Source: Arsenophonus nilaparvatae (GTDB lineage Bacteria > Pseudomonadota > Gammaproteobacteria > Enterobacterales > Enterobacteriaceae). Taken from it: a stretch of 64,000 bases of DNA. The stretch lies in NCBI RefSeq assembly GCF_000757905.1, contig NZ_JRLH01000001.1, one strand, 5' to 3'. The translations under genes were made by a program, and so were the position numbers. How positions within the stretch are numbered: position 1 is the first letter of the stretch; each line of letters begins with the position of its first letter. Under the pieces are notes generated by a model. That model worked only from the letters and a program-made list of their open reading frames with translations, was not told where the DNA came from and did no database searches. Positions 1-9,336 of the stretch are shown here, one piece after another.

Positions 1-744
1 AGCATGATGCGACCTCTAGGAATGTTACTATTATTGCCACTGTTTAAAGGGGGAGCAATGGGTAGTAGCTTGATTCGTAACAGCCTGGTATTAGTGTTTG
101 CTTTGCCCATTGCTCCGATAATCAAGACCATGCCGATCGATTTGACCCATCAGACTGTGACAGAGATAGTGTTTCTATACAGTGAAGAATTGCTTATTGG
201 ATTAGTGCTTGGTTTTTGTGCAGCTATTCCTTTTTGGGCTATTGATATGGCAGGATTTATTATTGACACGTTGCGCGGTGCCTCGATGTCAACCATCTTA
301 AATCCTTTAATGGGATTACAATCTTCAATTTTTGGCATGTTATTTACCCAAATATTGAGTGTCTTGTTTTTGGTTTCCGGTGGTTTCAATGCGTTACTTA
401 CCGCGCTTTACCATTCCTATAATGTATTACCGCCAAATGCACCGTTATCATTTAATGCTTCAATGTTGCTATTCATTCAGCAACAGTGGCATATGATGTT
501 AGAACTCTGTATGAGTTTTGCAATGCCAGCCATAGTGGTAATGATTTTAGTTGATGTTGCATTAGGATTGATTAATCGTTCGGTAGAGCAGCTTAATGTG
601 TTTTTTCTATCTATGCCAATTAAAAGTGTATTAGTTGTGTTTCTTCTTTTGGTGAGTATGTATTTTGCTTTTGATCACTATTTTATGAAGATCCAACTAT
701 TTGAAAAACAAATTTCAACTTTATTCCAACTTTGGCGAGGATGA
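1..744 (+). CDS. ssaT: Type III secretion export-gate protein SsaT (SctT), 5' partial
   Basis: This is an integral inner-membrane component of the type III export gate (SctR-S-T with SctU and SctV). The frame is open at the left edge, so roughly the first 15-20 residues lie outside the window. The visible part has the FliR/SctT layout of several hydrophobic helices. Stretches such as GFCAAIPFWAIDMAGF and VFFLSMPIKSVLV match Salmonella SsaT closely, as I remember that sequence. ssaU starts 5 nt downstream. In Salmonella ssaR and ssaS precede ssaT, so they are probably just upstream of the window. Confidence 0.93.
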   Translation, partial: SMMRPLGMLLLLPLFKGGAMGSSLIRNSLVLVFALPIAPIIKTMPIDLTHQTVTEIVFLYSEELLIGLVLGFCAAIPFWAIDMAGFIIDTLRGASMSTILNPLMGLQSSIFGMLFTQILSVLFLVSGGFNALLTALYHSYNVLPPNAPLSFNASMLLFIQQQWHMMLELCMSFAMPAIVVMILVDVALGLINRSVEQLNVFFLSMPIKSVLVVFLLLVSMYFAFDHYFMKIQLFEKQISTLFQLWRG

Positions 745-749
745 TATTA

Positions 750-1799
750 ATGGCTGAAAAAACGGAAAAGCCTACACAAAAGCGGATGAATGAGGCACGT
801 AAAAAAGGACAAGTCATTAAAAGTAATGAAATAGTGACAGTATTAAAAATGGCAGTCATTCTCGGCTATTTAATTGTTGAAGGACATGCTTTATTTAATG
901 CGATTGGCGAATTGGTTATTTTAACTGTACGCTCACTTTCTTTACCGATCGATGTTGCTGCTAAAACAATTATTGGTTCCTTTATCATGTTGTTGTTGCG
1001 TTTTATGGTTGGCCTGGTGGTGGTATTAATTATCACAATCTGCTTAAGCTGTATAGTTCAAACTGGGCCAATTTGGGCGCATAAAAGTTTGGCATTTAGT
1101 TTTAATAAGATGAATATAATCAAAAATGCTAAACAGATTTTTTCGATGAAAAATCTATTTGAGTTTGGAAAGAATATTTTAAAGGTTATTGTGCTGACAT
1201 TAGTTTTTTATTATTTATTAGATTATTATGTAAACCTATTTCAATACTTGCCAACTTGTGGTATTGACTGTGGTGTAATGGTAACGTTTACGTTAATTCA
1301 ATGGTTATGGGGAGGATTCTTAGTTTGTTATATTGTATTTGCCATAGCAGATTACGGATTTCAATATTATCATGTTATGAAAGAGTTAAAAATGTCGAAG
1401 GAGGATACAAAGCGAGAGTTTAAAGACACAGAAGGTAATCCTCAAATTAAGCAAAAGCGTCGTGAAATACAACGAGAAATAACGAGTAATTCAGTGGTTG
1501 CGAATGTAAGAAAATCGACAGTGATTGTTCGTAATCCAACCCATATTGTCGTTTGTCTTTATTACCAACCTGGCATTACTCCATTACCTCAAGTTGTTGA
1601 GAAATTTCAAGATAATATGGCTTTGCATATTGTGAAACTCGCTGAAAAAGCAGGTATTCCAATGGTTGAGAATATACCACTGGCTCGTGCGCTATTTCAA
1701 CAAGTAGAAAGGGGGCAAATAATCCCTGAGAGTTTGTTTGAACCGGTTGCAGAGCTATTGCGTTTAGTCATGGATCTTCGTTACGATAGCGATGATTAA
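750..1799 (+). CDS. ssaU: Type III secretion export switch protein SsaU (SctU)
   Basis: Inner-membrane export-apparatus protein that switches substrate class after autocleavage. It is 349 residues from the ATG at 750 (SsaU is 352). A GAGG ribosome-binding site lies about 9 nt upstream, and the protein begins MAEKTEKPTQKRM like the family; a start at 732 would overlap ssaT and add non-homologous residues. Four hydrophobic segments precede a cytoplasmic domain carrying the NPTH autocleavage motif at about residues 262-265. It is the last gene of the ssaT-U unit here, and ssrB follows after a 167-bp gap. Confidence 0.95.
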   Translation: MAEKTEKPTQKRMNEARKKGQVIKSNEIVTVLKMAVILGYLIVEGHALFNAIGELVILTVRSLSLPIDVAAKTIIGSFIMLLLRFMVGLVVVLIITICLSCIVQTGPIWAHKSLAFSFNKMNIIKNAKQIFSMKNLFEFGKNILKVIVLTLVFYYLLDYYVNLFQYLPTCGIDCGVMVTFTLIQWLWGGFLVCYIVFAIADYGFQYYHVMKELKMSKEDTKREFKDTEGNPQIKQKRREIQREITSNSVVANVRKSTVIVRNPTHIVVCLYYQPGITPLPQVVEKFQDNMALHIVKLAEKAGIPMVENIPLARALFQQVERGQIIPESLFEPVAELLRLVMDLRYDSDD

Positions 1800-1966
1800 T
1801 TGTTTATAAAAAATTGAAACTTATCACTCTTTTAGTTGTAGAAATGATAAGCACTATAATGAATAATAAGTTGCATTGTTTTTACTTGTTAAAGTAGTTT
1901 CCTCCATCGCTTGAGGTTATGAATTTAGAGTATCAAGTGTGACAAAAACCAAGATGGGGAAGTTAA

Positions 1967-2611
1967 ATGATTACTGGGGATTTGAAACGAATCAAGATCG
2001 TTGTGGTGGATGATCATGACTTGATCTTTGATGGCTTAAAAAGCTGTCTTGCCCCCTACTCCGATCTGGAATTAGTTGGATTTGTTACTGATGGTCTTGG
2101 TGTGTATGATGCATGTTTAAAATTACAGCCAGACTTAGTGATAATGGATCTTAGTTTACCTGGCATGAGTGGCGTTGAAGCTATTCGCCAATTAAGAAAA
2201 CGTTGGCCAAAATTAATGGTAATTGTATTGACTGCTTCCGAAGAAGAACGGAAAGCACGTGATGCCCTTGATGCTGGCGCTAATGGTTATGTATTAAAAC
2301 ATGGCTCTAAAAGTACACTGATAGCGGCAATTAAAAGTGTCGGTAGAGGTAAGTTTTTCATCGATCCTAATTTGGATGCAGCAAAAATTGTTGCGTTAAA
2401 AGGGGTTGAAAATGGGGATATTCCGGTATTAACCCATAGGGAAAAACAGGTGCTTAAACTTATTTTTGAGGGCAGGCGTAATCGTGATATTGCAGAAGCA
2501 TTAGTAATCGGCTTGAAAACAGTCGAAACTCATCGAATGAATATTATGAGGAAACTCGATGCGCATAATGTAGCAGATTTGATGAAATGGGCGCACAGAA
2601 TGGGATTCTAA
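1967..2611 (+). CDS. ssrB: Response regulator SsrB-like, controls the SPI-2-type island
   Basis: NarL/FixJ-family DNA-binding response regulator of 214 residues. The receiver domain (about 8-125) has D15/D16, the phospho-acceptor Asp61 in LVIMDLSLPG, T89 and K111. The LuxR-type helix-turn-helix spans about 155-210, with LTHREKQVLKLI and KTVETHRMNIMRKL. It closely resembles Salmonella SsrB, which activates SPI-2 after phosphorylation by SsrA. The redox-sensitive Cys203 of Salmonella SsrB aligns with Trp208 here. The gene converges on ssrA with a 13-nt gap, whereas in Salmonella ssrA and ssrB are on the same strand. Confidence 0.93.
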   Translation: MITGDLKRIKIVVVDDHDLIFDGLKSCLAPYSDLELVGFVTDGLGVYDACLKLQPDLVIMDLSLPGMSGVEAIRQLRKRWPKLMVIVLTASEEERKARDALDAGANGYVLKHGSKSTLIAAIKSVGRGKFFIDPNLDAAKIVALKGVENGDIPVLTHREKQVLKLIFEGRRNRDIAEALVIGLKTVETHRMNIMRKLDAHNVADLMKWAHRMGF

Positions 2612-2624
2612 CAGCTTGGCCCTG

Positions 2625-5423
2625 TTACGGGCCGTGATGAATTAGTGATTGATTATATTCTAGTGCGATTAATAACACCTCAAGTTCATCGCTAGAAAAA
2701 TGTCCTTGTGATTCGAGACGTTTTTCTAATTCTGCTGCAGTTTTTGATATGTTTTCAAAACCGGTAAGGGCTGCGCTACCTTTTATGTTATGTAAAATGT
2801 TTCGTAGATCTTCCCAATTATGCGTTTGTAAGCAATGTTGAGTACGTTTGATCATATCAGAAAAGTGCTGAGCTAGCCGTTGATTAAACTCGTCTTCAGA
2901 AAATTTCATAATCGGTTCAGCATTATCGCAGTTAACTTCGGGTTGCATATCGCGATCGATCTGAATTTCGACGGCCATCTCAATGCATTGAGCTAATTGC
3001 TCGAGTGACACGGGTTTAGTCAAATAGCCGTTCATTAATGATATGGTTTTTTCATGTTCGCTTGGATTAGCGTTGGCGGTAAGCGCAACAATTGGGCATT
3101 CAGTATCCAGAATGACCTTACTTTTACGCCATAATTGAGTCGTCTGGTAACCATCAATATCGGGTATCCGTATATCCATTAATACCAAATCAAAAATATG
3201 CTTTTTACCTAGATTAAGCGCTGCTCTACCACTGTCCGCAGTATAAACCATTTGGCCAAGTTCAATTAACATTTGGCTAATAATGTCACGGTTAGTGGCA
3301 ACATCATCGACTAACAGAATTTTCAGCTTCCAGGGTATTATTGTTTTGAATAGCATTGATGAAGAGGGCAGAGAAATACCGTGCTGGATTTCATATAGCT
3401 GTTTCCATAATCGCCATGGCAAGTAGGTTAACTCTTCATTTTCAAGTAATGAATTTTTTCCTTCCTTAGCTCTACCCCCCCACAAAGTAATTTGTGCATG
3501 TAGTTTATGTGGTGCCGCGATAGGTTCTGGTTGTAAACACATGGGTGAACTTGGTTCGAGTAAAGGCATACGAAATATGAATGTAGAGCCATAGCCATAA
3601 TCACTCTTCAGGGTAATATTGCCGCCCATAATAACGGCGATTTTTTCAGAAATGGAAAGACCAAGCCCTGTGCCAACTTTAGAATGTGATGACTGCACAA
3701 AAGGTTGGAATATACACGCCTGATCTTCTTCTTTTATCCCCGGGCCGGTATCTTTTATATAAAAACAGAGCTGATTTTCTTCTACTTTAATCGTCAGTAT
3801 GATATGCCCTTGTTCAGTAAATTTTGCCGCATTTCCCAGAAGATTAACTAAAACTTGCTGCACTCTTAATGAATCTAAATTCGAAGATTCTGGCACATCA
3901 TTATTGACTATGCAGTGTAATTTAACTGGTTTATCTATTAAATGGGGCTGAATGGTGACCATCGCATCATCGACAATTTTTAGGATTGGGTAGCGGCGAA
4001 GATTTAATTCAACCTGATCGGCTTCAATACGAGAAAAATCTAAGATATTGTTAATAATACTGAGCAACGATTTAGCACAGGTATAGGCGGTATTACGTAA
4101 ATTAGCTTGCTTTTCGGAAAGCGGCGTAGTTTGCAGTAATTCTAACGATCCTGTGATGCCGTTAAGTGGTGTACGTAGTTCATGGCTGATAGTGGTAAGA
4201 TGCTCACTTTTGCGCGCTGTAGCTCGCTCGGCCAATTGTTTGGCTTCAGTCAGTTCAATGGTTCGAATTGCAACTTTATTTTCTAATTCATCATAACTAT
4301 GTTTGATAGTATCAAGTAACGTATTATAAGCGCGAGCAATATCACCAAGTTCATCTTTACGTGACTCAGGTAAACGGCGACTAAAGGTCGGCTGAACATC
4401 TTGTTTAATAATATTAACAAAATTGCGAATTGGTTTTGCCAGGTACTGCAACAAAATCCACAACATCACAATGGTCATAATAGCAAATGATAACAATGAC
4501 CATTTCAATTCATGGAGAAAAGGAGTATATGCAATTTTCTTAATACGATCCTTCGGTATTAATGTGATTTGCTGCCAATTTGGGCCATCGATTTGTTCTG
4601 ATATGGCATAGTAATTGCCAATATCGATCCCATAAAGCGATCCTAACAGATGAGTATAAGTTGGTATCAACATTTTGATATCGGCCATCTCATTCTTAGA
4701 AATATTTAACTCATCGTTGAATGATAAAACGCCTTTGGGAGTAAGGAAAAAGTTGATATCGCTGGCATGATAAATATTAGAAACATCTAACATATCATTG
4801 ATATCAATCACAAAGCCGACTTGTTGATGATTAGGTTTTTGCGATGGCGGTGTGTAGCTCATCAGTACATAAGCACGTTTGCTAACGGTATCATAAAATG
4901 GCTCACTCCAACGAAAACCATCTGTTGTTGGTTGCTTGGCTAATGCGGTAATTTCAGCTATTCGTTTGGTTAAATTATTACGTTCTATAGTGGATAACGC
5001 ATAAATAGCGATACTCTTACCGGGTTCAATAATAAACGTATCAATATATCTTTGTTGACCTGAGGTGCCAAAAGTTTGTAGCGCCCATAGATTAGTCATA
5101 TTTGTTTCTATCGGATGACTGCCAATATTAATTTGGCGGGCAACTAGTTCATGTTTGTCTAGAAAATGTAGGCATTCAAACTGGGATTCACTAATACGGC
5201 GTTCCAATTGCTGAATGTCAGTAATTGACTGTTGAAATAGTTTGCGATTCAAATGAGCCCGAATTTCACTCGTTTGGTGATAGGTCATAAGAATATGTTG
5301 TATGGCACCACTATAAATATTGTTATAAAAATTTATTTCAATAAGTATCCATAAACTAATGAGTACCGAAATAAAGGCAAAGGTGAGTTTAGTCACTAAG
5401 GATGAACACCAATGTGTATTCAT
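2625..5423 (-). CDS. ssrA: Hybrid sensor histidine kinase SsrA-like
   Basis: Membrane-bound tripartite sensor kinase of 932 residues, predicted partner of SsrB. The order is an N-terminal transmembrane helix (about 13-32), a periplasmic sensor region, a second transmembrane helix (about 308-328), and HAMP. A HisKA domain follows with ISHELRTPLNG and phospho-His414, then an HATPase domain with an N box (LLGNAAKF) and G boxes. A receiver domain has Asp750 in LMDIRIPD, and a C-terminal HPt domain has His878 in LHNIKGSAA. This is the His-Asp-His relay of Salmonella SsrA (SpiR). It is transcribed away from ssaB across a 204-bp intergenic region. Confidence 0.92.
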   Translation of the reverse strand: MNTHWCSSLVTKLTFAFISVLISLWILIEINFYNNIYSGAIQHILMTYHQTSEIRAHLNRKLFQQSITDIQQLERRISESQFECLHFLDKHELVARQINIGSHPIETNMTNLWALQTFGTSGQQRYIDTFIIEPGKSIAIYALSTIERNNLTKRIAEITALAKQPTTDGFRWSEPFYDTVSKRAYVLMSYTPPSQKPNHQQVGFVIDINDMLDVSNIYHASDINFFLTPKGVLSFNDELNISKNEMADIKMLIPTYTHLLGSLYGIDIGNYYAISEQIDGPNWQQITLIPKDRIKKIAYTPFLHELKWSLLSFAIMTIVMLWILLQYLAKPIRNFVNIIKQDVQPTFSRRLPESRKDELGDIARAYNTLLDTIKHSYDELENKVAIRTIELTEAKQLAERATARKSEHLTTISHELRTPLNGITGSLELLQTTPLSEKQANLRNTAYTCAKSLLSIINNILDFSRIEADQVELNLRRYPILKIVDDAMVTIQPHLIDKPVKLHCIVNNDVPESSNLDSLRVQQVLVNLLGNAAKFTEQGHIILTIKVEENQLCFYIKDTGPGIKEEDQACIFQPFVQSSHSKVGTGLGLSISEKIAVIMGGNITLKSDYGYGSTFIFRMPLLEPSSPMCLQPEPIAAPHKLHAQITLWGGRAKEGKNSLLENEELTYLPWRLWKQLYEIQHGISLPSSSMLFKTIIPWKLKILLVDDVATNRDIISQMLIELGQMVYTADSGRAALNLGKKHIFDLVLMDIRIPDIDGYQTTQLWRKSKVILDTECPIVALTANANPSEHEKTISLMNGYLTKPVSLEQLAQCIEMAVEIQIDRDMQPEVNCDNAEPIMKFSEDEFNQRLAQHFSDMIKRTQHCLQTHNWEDLRNILHNIKGSAALTGFENISKTAAELEKRLESQGHFSSDELEVLLIALEYNQSLIHHGP

Positions 5424-5555
5424 AATTACTCTCTTATCCTAGAACGTATGCACATAGACACACATACAATTTATTAACAATAACGCAAATTGTGGTTAAG
5501 AATCTACTCTAATTTCTCTATTTATTTTTAATCTGTTTAGGTAACTATGAGATTA

Positions 5556-5573
5556 AGGTATTTACCTGATACG
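5556..5573 (+). promoter_or_regulatory. Repeated 18-bp motif upstream of ssaB
   Basis: The sequence AGGTATTTACCTGATACG ends 54 nt before the ssaB start. Its core AGGTATTTACCT is an inverted repeat. It matches the motif before ssaM (23953-23970) at 17 of 18 positions and a more diverged copy before ssaG (15523-15540). It could be an operator for SsrB or another island regulator, or part of a promoter with TTTACC as a -35 box and TATTAC 18 nt downstream as a -10. Function is inferred from recurrence and position only. Confidence 0.5.
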
Positions 5574-5627
5574 CCAAAGATATTGTATTACTCATACTTG
5601 TTAACAGATAAAAAAGGTGACAAGACG

Positions 5628-6014
5628 ATGATAAAAAGATTTACAGCAACTGGATTGTTTGAAGTTGTTGAAAAAGCAGAAAGCGATTGGAACGCAATTT
5701 GTGCGGGCAGAAATGCAAATTGGTTATCATCTTCTTTTGGTGCCACAGTTGGTGTTCAGATAATACCGCCAGATAACAAAATTTGGTATCAACAAGCAAG
5801 TTTAGTGCTTGTTTGCTGTCCAGAAGGAAGGAATATGGGGCTAGATTATCGACACTCTTATTGGGTGCTCTGGCAAGCCTATGATAAAGATATTGATGAT
5901 AATCTACTTATTCAATCTATTTGTAGTCATCTGGCATTTGCTAAATTTTTGGAAGAAGGTTTGTGTCAACCTGTGGCATCACCACCATTGCGCTATCGGA
6001 GTATAAAAAGATGA
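5628..6014 (+). CDS. ssaB: SsaB/SpiC-like type III secretion protein
   Basis: Small cytoplasmic protein at the position of SpiC/SsaB, which in Salmonella acts with SsaM and SsaL to order translocator secretion before effector secretion. The ATG at 5628 gives 128 residues, close to SpiC, with an AAAGGTGA ribosome-binding site about 8 nt upstream. An alternative ATG at 5547 would put the recurrent motif at 5556 inside the gene. Sequence similarity is limited: the C-terminal part (YWVLWQAYDK followed by SICSHLAFAKFL) resembles the SpiC C-terminus. Its stop overlaps the ssaC start as ATGA. The call rests largely on position. Confidence 0.7.
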   Translation: MIKRFTATGLFEVVEKAESDWNAICAGRNANWLSSSFGATVGVQIIPPDNKIWYQQASLVLVCCPEGRNMGLDYRHSYWVLWQAYDKDIDDNLLIQSICSHLAFAKFLEEGLCQPVASPPLRYRSIKR

Positions 6015-7477
6015 AAAATAAACTCTGTTGCTTATTTTTATTAACCACAACGGTTGCACAGGCGGCATCAATTTCTTCCATCCATTGGCAGGACAGTGAC
6101 CCCTTCGTTTATGTGAGTCGTGGGACACCGCTTGCATCGGTAATAAGAGATATTGGTAATTCTTATGGTATTCCTATGGATATTAGTGCACAGATACAAG
6201 ATACCTTCAGTGGCCGAATTGAAAACAAAACACCGCAGGAAATTCTGGCATTTTTAGCGCACCAGTATGGCTTAGTTTGGTATTACGATGGTGATGTATT
6301 ACATGCTTATAAAGCACAGGAAATGAACAATCAAATCGTTTCTCTTAGTGCTTTATCAAGTGAACGTGCGCTGAACTATATGGGAAAAGCCGGTTTTTTA
6401 GATAAAAATAGTTGTGAAGTTAAATCGATTAATGGATTAAATGCACTACAGGTTTATGGTGTCCCAGATTGTATTAATAAAGTAACCCGATTTATTAATC
6501 AGGTTGATCAAGAAGCAAAACAAAACATTCAAACGCAGCGCTTAATTCGCATTTTTCCGCTTAAATATGCTTCTGCAACGGATACCATTTATCAATATCG
6601 CAAACAAAATGTGACCGTGCCAGGTATCGTTAGTGTTCTAAAACAGATGAATCAAACTAATGCCAGTGGCGTAAATGCACAACAAGATATAACGTCATTT
6701 GCCGCCGATCCAAGGCAGAATGCGGTAGTAGTTAGCAGTAATAAGCACGATATGGGGCTTTATAGCACGTTAATTAAACAGCTTGATATCGCACCAACCA
6801 TGATTGAAGTCTCTGTCTCGATTATTGATGTAGATGCATCAGATTTTAATCAGTTAGGTATTGACTGGTCGGCAAATGCCAAAATTGGTGGTGGCTCGAT
6901 TTCTTTTAACCAAGGTACATCAGGCAGTGATAATTTTTCAACTGTCATTGGCAATACCGGCAATTTTATGGTGCGGCTGAATGCATTAGAGAAAACTTCT
7001 AAGGCGAAAATACTTTCTCGCCCATCGGTTGTAACGCTTAATAATGTTCAAGCCGTGTTAGATAAAAATATCACTTTTTATACTAAATTACAGGGTGATA
7101 AGGTCGCAAAACTGGAATCGGTAACTGCTGGCTCATTACTTCGTGTCACTCCCAGACTGATTGACAGCAATGGTCGCAAAAAAGTGATGTTATCGCTCAA
7201 TATTGAAGATGGTCAGCAAGCGAAGGCGATTAATGATAGTGAACCATTACCGCAAGTACAGAATTCAGAGATAGCAACGCAAGCAACACTGAATACCGGT
7301 GAAAGTTTATTACTCGGTGGCTTTGTTCAAGATAAAGACCAAACGGTGCAAAATAAAATTCCATTATTAGGGGATTTGCCATTGATTGGCGGTTTATTCA
7401 GGAGTGAAGATCGTAGCAAACAGAGTGTGATACGTCTGTTTTTAATTAAAGCAGAGCCTATCAATCAAGGAGGTTAA
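6011..7477 (+). CDS. ssaC: Type III secretion outer-membrane secretin SsaC (SctC)
   Basis: Forms the outer-membrane secretin ring of the needle complex. It is 488 residues from the ATG at 6011 (Salmonella SsaC is 497). A signal peptide, MKNKLCCLFLLTTTVAQAA, is followed by N-domains (about 30-190) and the secretin core (about 270-480). The core contains the VPLLGDLP-type motif seen here as IPLLGDLPLIGGLFRS. The start overlaps the ssaB stop by 4 nt. ssaD starts 2 nt downstream, so ssaB-C-D-E form one unit. An in-frame start at 5963 would precede the signal peptide and is rejected. Confidence 0.95.
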   Translation: MKNKLCCLFLLTTTVAQAASISSIHWQDSDPFVYVSRGTPLASVIRDIGNSYGIPMDISAQIQDTFSGRIENKTPQEILAFLAHQYGLVWYYDGDVLHAYKAQEMNNQIVSLSALSSERALNYMGKAGFLDKNSCEVKSINGLNALQVYGVPDCINKVTRFINQVDQEAKQNIQTQRLIRIFPLKYASATDTIYQYRKQNVTVPGIVSVLKQMNQTNASGVNAQQDITSFAADPRQNAVVVSSNKHDMGLYSTLIKQLDIAPTMIEVSVSIIDVDASDFNQLGIDWSANAKIGGGSISFNQGTSGSDNFSTVIGNTGNFMVRLNALEKTSKAKILSRPSVVTLNNVQAVLDKNITFYTKLQGDKVAKLESVTAGSLLRVTPRLIDSNGRKKVMLSLNIEDGQQAKAINDSEPLPQVQNSEIATQATLNTGESLLLGGFVQDKDQTVQNKIPLLGDLPLIGGLFRSEDRSKQSVIRLFLIKAEPINQGG

Positions 7478-7479
7478 TC

Positions 7480-8685
7480 ATGGCAAGCGATTATAAATTG
7501 CTATGGTTAAATGGTCCGATGCAAGGGCGAGAATTATTTCTGCCTAAAGGCGATCTGACCATGGGTATCGATGGTGACATTATTGCACCATTATCGGGTC
7601 ATTCCTCTTTGTCACTGACGGTACAGCCACAAGGTATTACGCTGAATCAGCCGATGACGGTATTAGTTGAAGGAGGGATGCATACTGGCCCCATGACATT
7701 TCCGCTAAACCAAGCCATTGTGCTAGCAGGTATCGGTTTTATGGTTGGACGGGCAGATGAATCATTACAATGGCGCCCGTTACCTGAAGCCAAACTGGCC
7801 GGTAAAACTAAATGGAGTTTATTACTGTGGGGCGGATTTTCACTCTTTATCTTGCTGGCTAGTTTATTTGTACTGTTATTACCACCATCATCAGCCACTC
7901 TGTTTGATCCTCAGATTTGGTTAAAACAGCAGCTGTTGGCACCTGAATTGGTAGAGATACAGTCACAATGGGATAGTAATGGTGGGTTAACGTTGAGTGG
8001 TTATTGTAAAAATTTTATCGCTTTGGCACGCCTAGAAAGCGAATTGAAATTTCATGGTATTCGTTTTCGTGACAAAACCGTATGTATTGATCAACTTGTA
8101 GCAAATGTGCAGTCAGTTCTGGTCGCTAATGGTTATTTGCATGCAAAAGTAACAACTGGTAAAGAAGCAGGCGATATTCTTATTTCAGGTGCCATCCAGT
8201 CGGGCAAGCAATGGGATAATGTTACCCAACAGCTGGGACAATTAAATGGCTTACGTCATTGGCAGGTAAACAATGCGATTGGTGGTTTTAGTCAGCAATT
8301 AATCGATACATTACGGAGTAAAGGGTTATTAAGTGGATTGATGGTTGAATCTCGCCAAGACGGCATCATCATCACTGGTTTGAACGACCCAAATAAAGAA
8401 CAAAAAATATATCAGCTAGCTGCTTCACTTTCCGCTGCAACGGGGCAGCATATGGATGTAAGAATTGAAAATATACCTGTTCGCGAAAATTTAAGTGATT
8501 ATCTACCTGGCCAAGTTGTCAGTTATGGAGGTAATAGCAAAGCACCTTTTGTTGAGTTAAGTAACGGTATACGACTTAAATATAATAGCCAGTTGGATAA
8601 TGGTTACGTTGTTAGTTACATCGATTTTACTGGATTAGATTTAAATCGTGATGGTAATTCTGTGCATATTCCATTTTCTTTTTAG
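7480..8685 (+). CDS. ssaD: Type III secretion inner-membrane ring protein SsaD (SctD)
   Basis: SctD forms the outer of the two inner-membrane rings of the basal body. It is 401 residues (SsaD is 403). A cytoplasmic FHA-like domain (about 1-95, beginning with YKLLWLNGPMQGRELFLP) is followed by one transmembrane helix at about 111-137 and periplasmic ring-building modules up to the C-terminus. A strong AAGGAGG ribosome-binding site precedes the ATG. It is tightly packed between ssaC and ssaE. Confidence 0.93.
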   Translation: MASDYKLLWLNGPMQGRELFLPKGDLTMGIDGDIIAPLSGHSSLSLTVQPQGITLNQPMTVLVEGGMHTGPMTFPLNQAIVLAGIGFMVGRADESLQWRPLPEAKLAGKTKWSLLLWGGFSLFILLASLFVLLLPPSSATLFDPQIWLKQQLLAPELVEIQSQWDSNGGLTLSGYCKNFIALARLESELKFHGIRFRDKTVCIDQLVANVQSVLVANGYLHAKVTTGKEAGDILISGAIQSGKQWDNVTQQLGQLNGLRHWQVNNAIGGFSQQLIDTLRSKGLLSGLMVESRQDGIIITGLNDPNKEQKIYQLAASLSAATGQHMDVRIENIPVRENLSDYLPGQVVSYGGNSKAPFVELSNGIRLKYNSQLDNGYVVSYIDFTGLDLNRDGNSVHIPFSF

Positions 8686-8693
8686 GGGGTCAT

Positions 8694-8891
8694 ATGACAT
8701 GTATCACAAAATTGGAAGAGAATTTAAAGCAACAATCAGAATATCAGGCAATTTATTTACAGCAATTAAATGACTGCCAAAAAAGTCTAACCCAAAATGA
8801 TGCGAAATCTTCGTTGGCATTATTGGAGGCGGTAGAAGCAGCAAAACAGGTTATTAATATTTTAGCGCAACGATATAAAAAGCAAAATTAA
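8694..8891 (+). CDS. ssaE: Type III secretion co-chaperone SsaE
   Basis: Predicted all-helical protein of 65 residues (Salmonella SsaE is 80). Its C-terminal part LLEAVEAAKQVINILAQRY matches LLEAIEQAENIINIIYYRY of SsaE as I recall it. SsaE-family (YscE/EscE-like) proteins are co-chaperones for needle or translocator subunits. GGGGGT lies just before the ATG. A very AT-rich 72-bp spacer separates it from sseA. Confidence 0.83.
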   Translation: MTCITKLEENLKQQSEYQAIYLQQLNDCQKSLTQNDAKSSLALLEAVEAAKQVINILAQRYKKQN

Positions 8892-8963
8892 ATAAATATT
8901 TATTTTTCTATTTTTTATAAATTTATTTTTATTATAAGAATTTTTTAACCAGAGGAAATAATT

Positions 8964-9320
8964 ATGTTTAATGACATTCAAGCATTAATATCGGATTTAG
9001 ATTTTCGCCGTTCATTGTTATTTGAGCAAATGAAAGAGTTTGAATCTTTGCAACAAGAAATTAAACAATTAACTGAAGAATCTAGCCATAATACAACCGC
9101 ACAAAATAAATTAAAGAAATTAGCACAAGCATTTCCAGAGGGTATTGATAAATGCCAAAAGGATATTCTTGCTAAGATTAATTCTCTTGAAAAAAATTTT
9201 AAAGTTATAGAGAAAACTTTTAAATCAATTAATCATGAGCCTGATGAAGGAAATAATACATCGTTAGACTCAAACACCGCAGTAAATACAAAAAAGAAAA
9301 CTTTTAAATCTTATATTTAG
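8964..9320 (+). CDS. sseA: SseA-like chaperone for translocon subunits
   Basis: A 118-residue helical protein with coiled-coil character. The segment LAQAFPEGIDKCQKDILAKI resembles the LFPQGVAGVNQEAEKDLKKI region of Salmonella SseA, the chaperone of SseB and SseD. It directly precedes the two sseB-like genes, as expected. The Lys/Ser/Thr-rich C-terminal tail (about 85-118) is longer than in SseA. An AGAGGAAAT ribosome-binding site precedes the ATG. Confidence 0.82.
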   Translation: MFNDIQALISDLDFRRSLLFEQMKEFESLQQEIKQLTEESSHNTTAQNKLKKLAQAFPEGIDKCQKDILAKINSLEKNFKVIEKTFKSINHEPDEGNNTSLDSNTAVNTKKKTFKSYI

Positions 9321-9336
9321 TTATGAGGGCTAAATT

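Noticed and set aside
5547..5627. Upstream extension of ssaB to an ATG at 5547
   Set aside because: The extension would place the recurrent regulatory motif inside the coding region and makes the protein longer than SpiC; the ATG at 5628 has the better ribosome-binding site.
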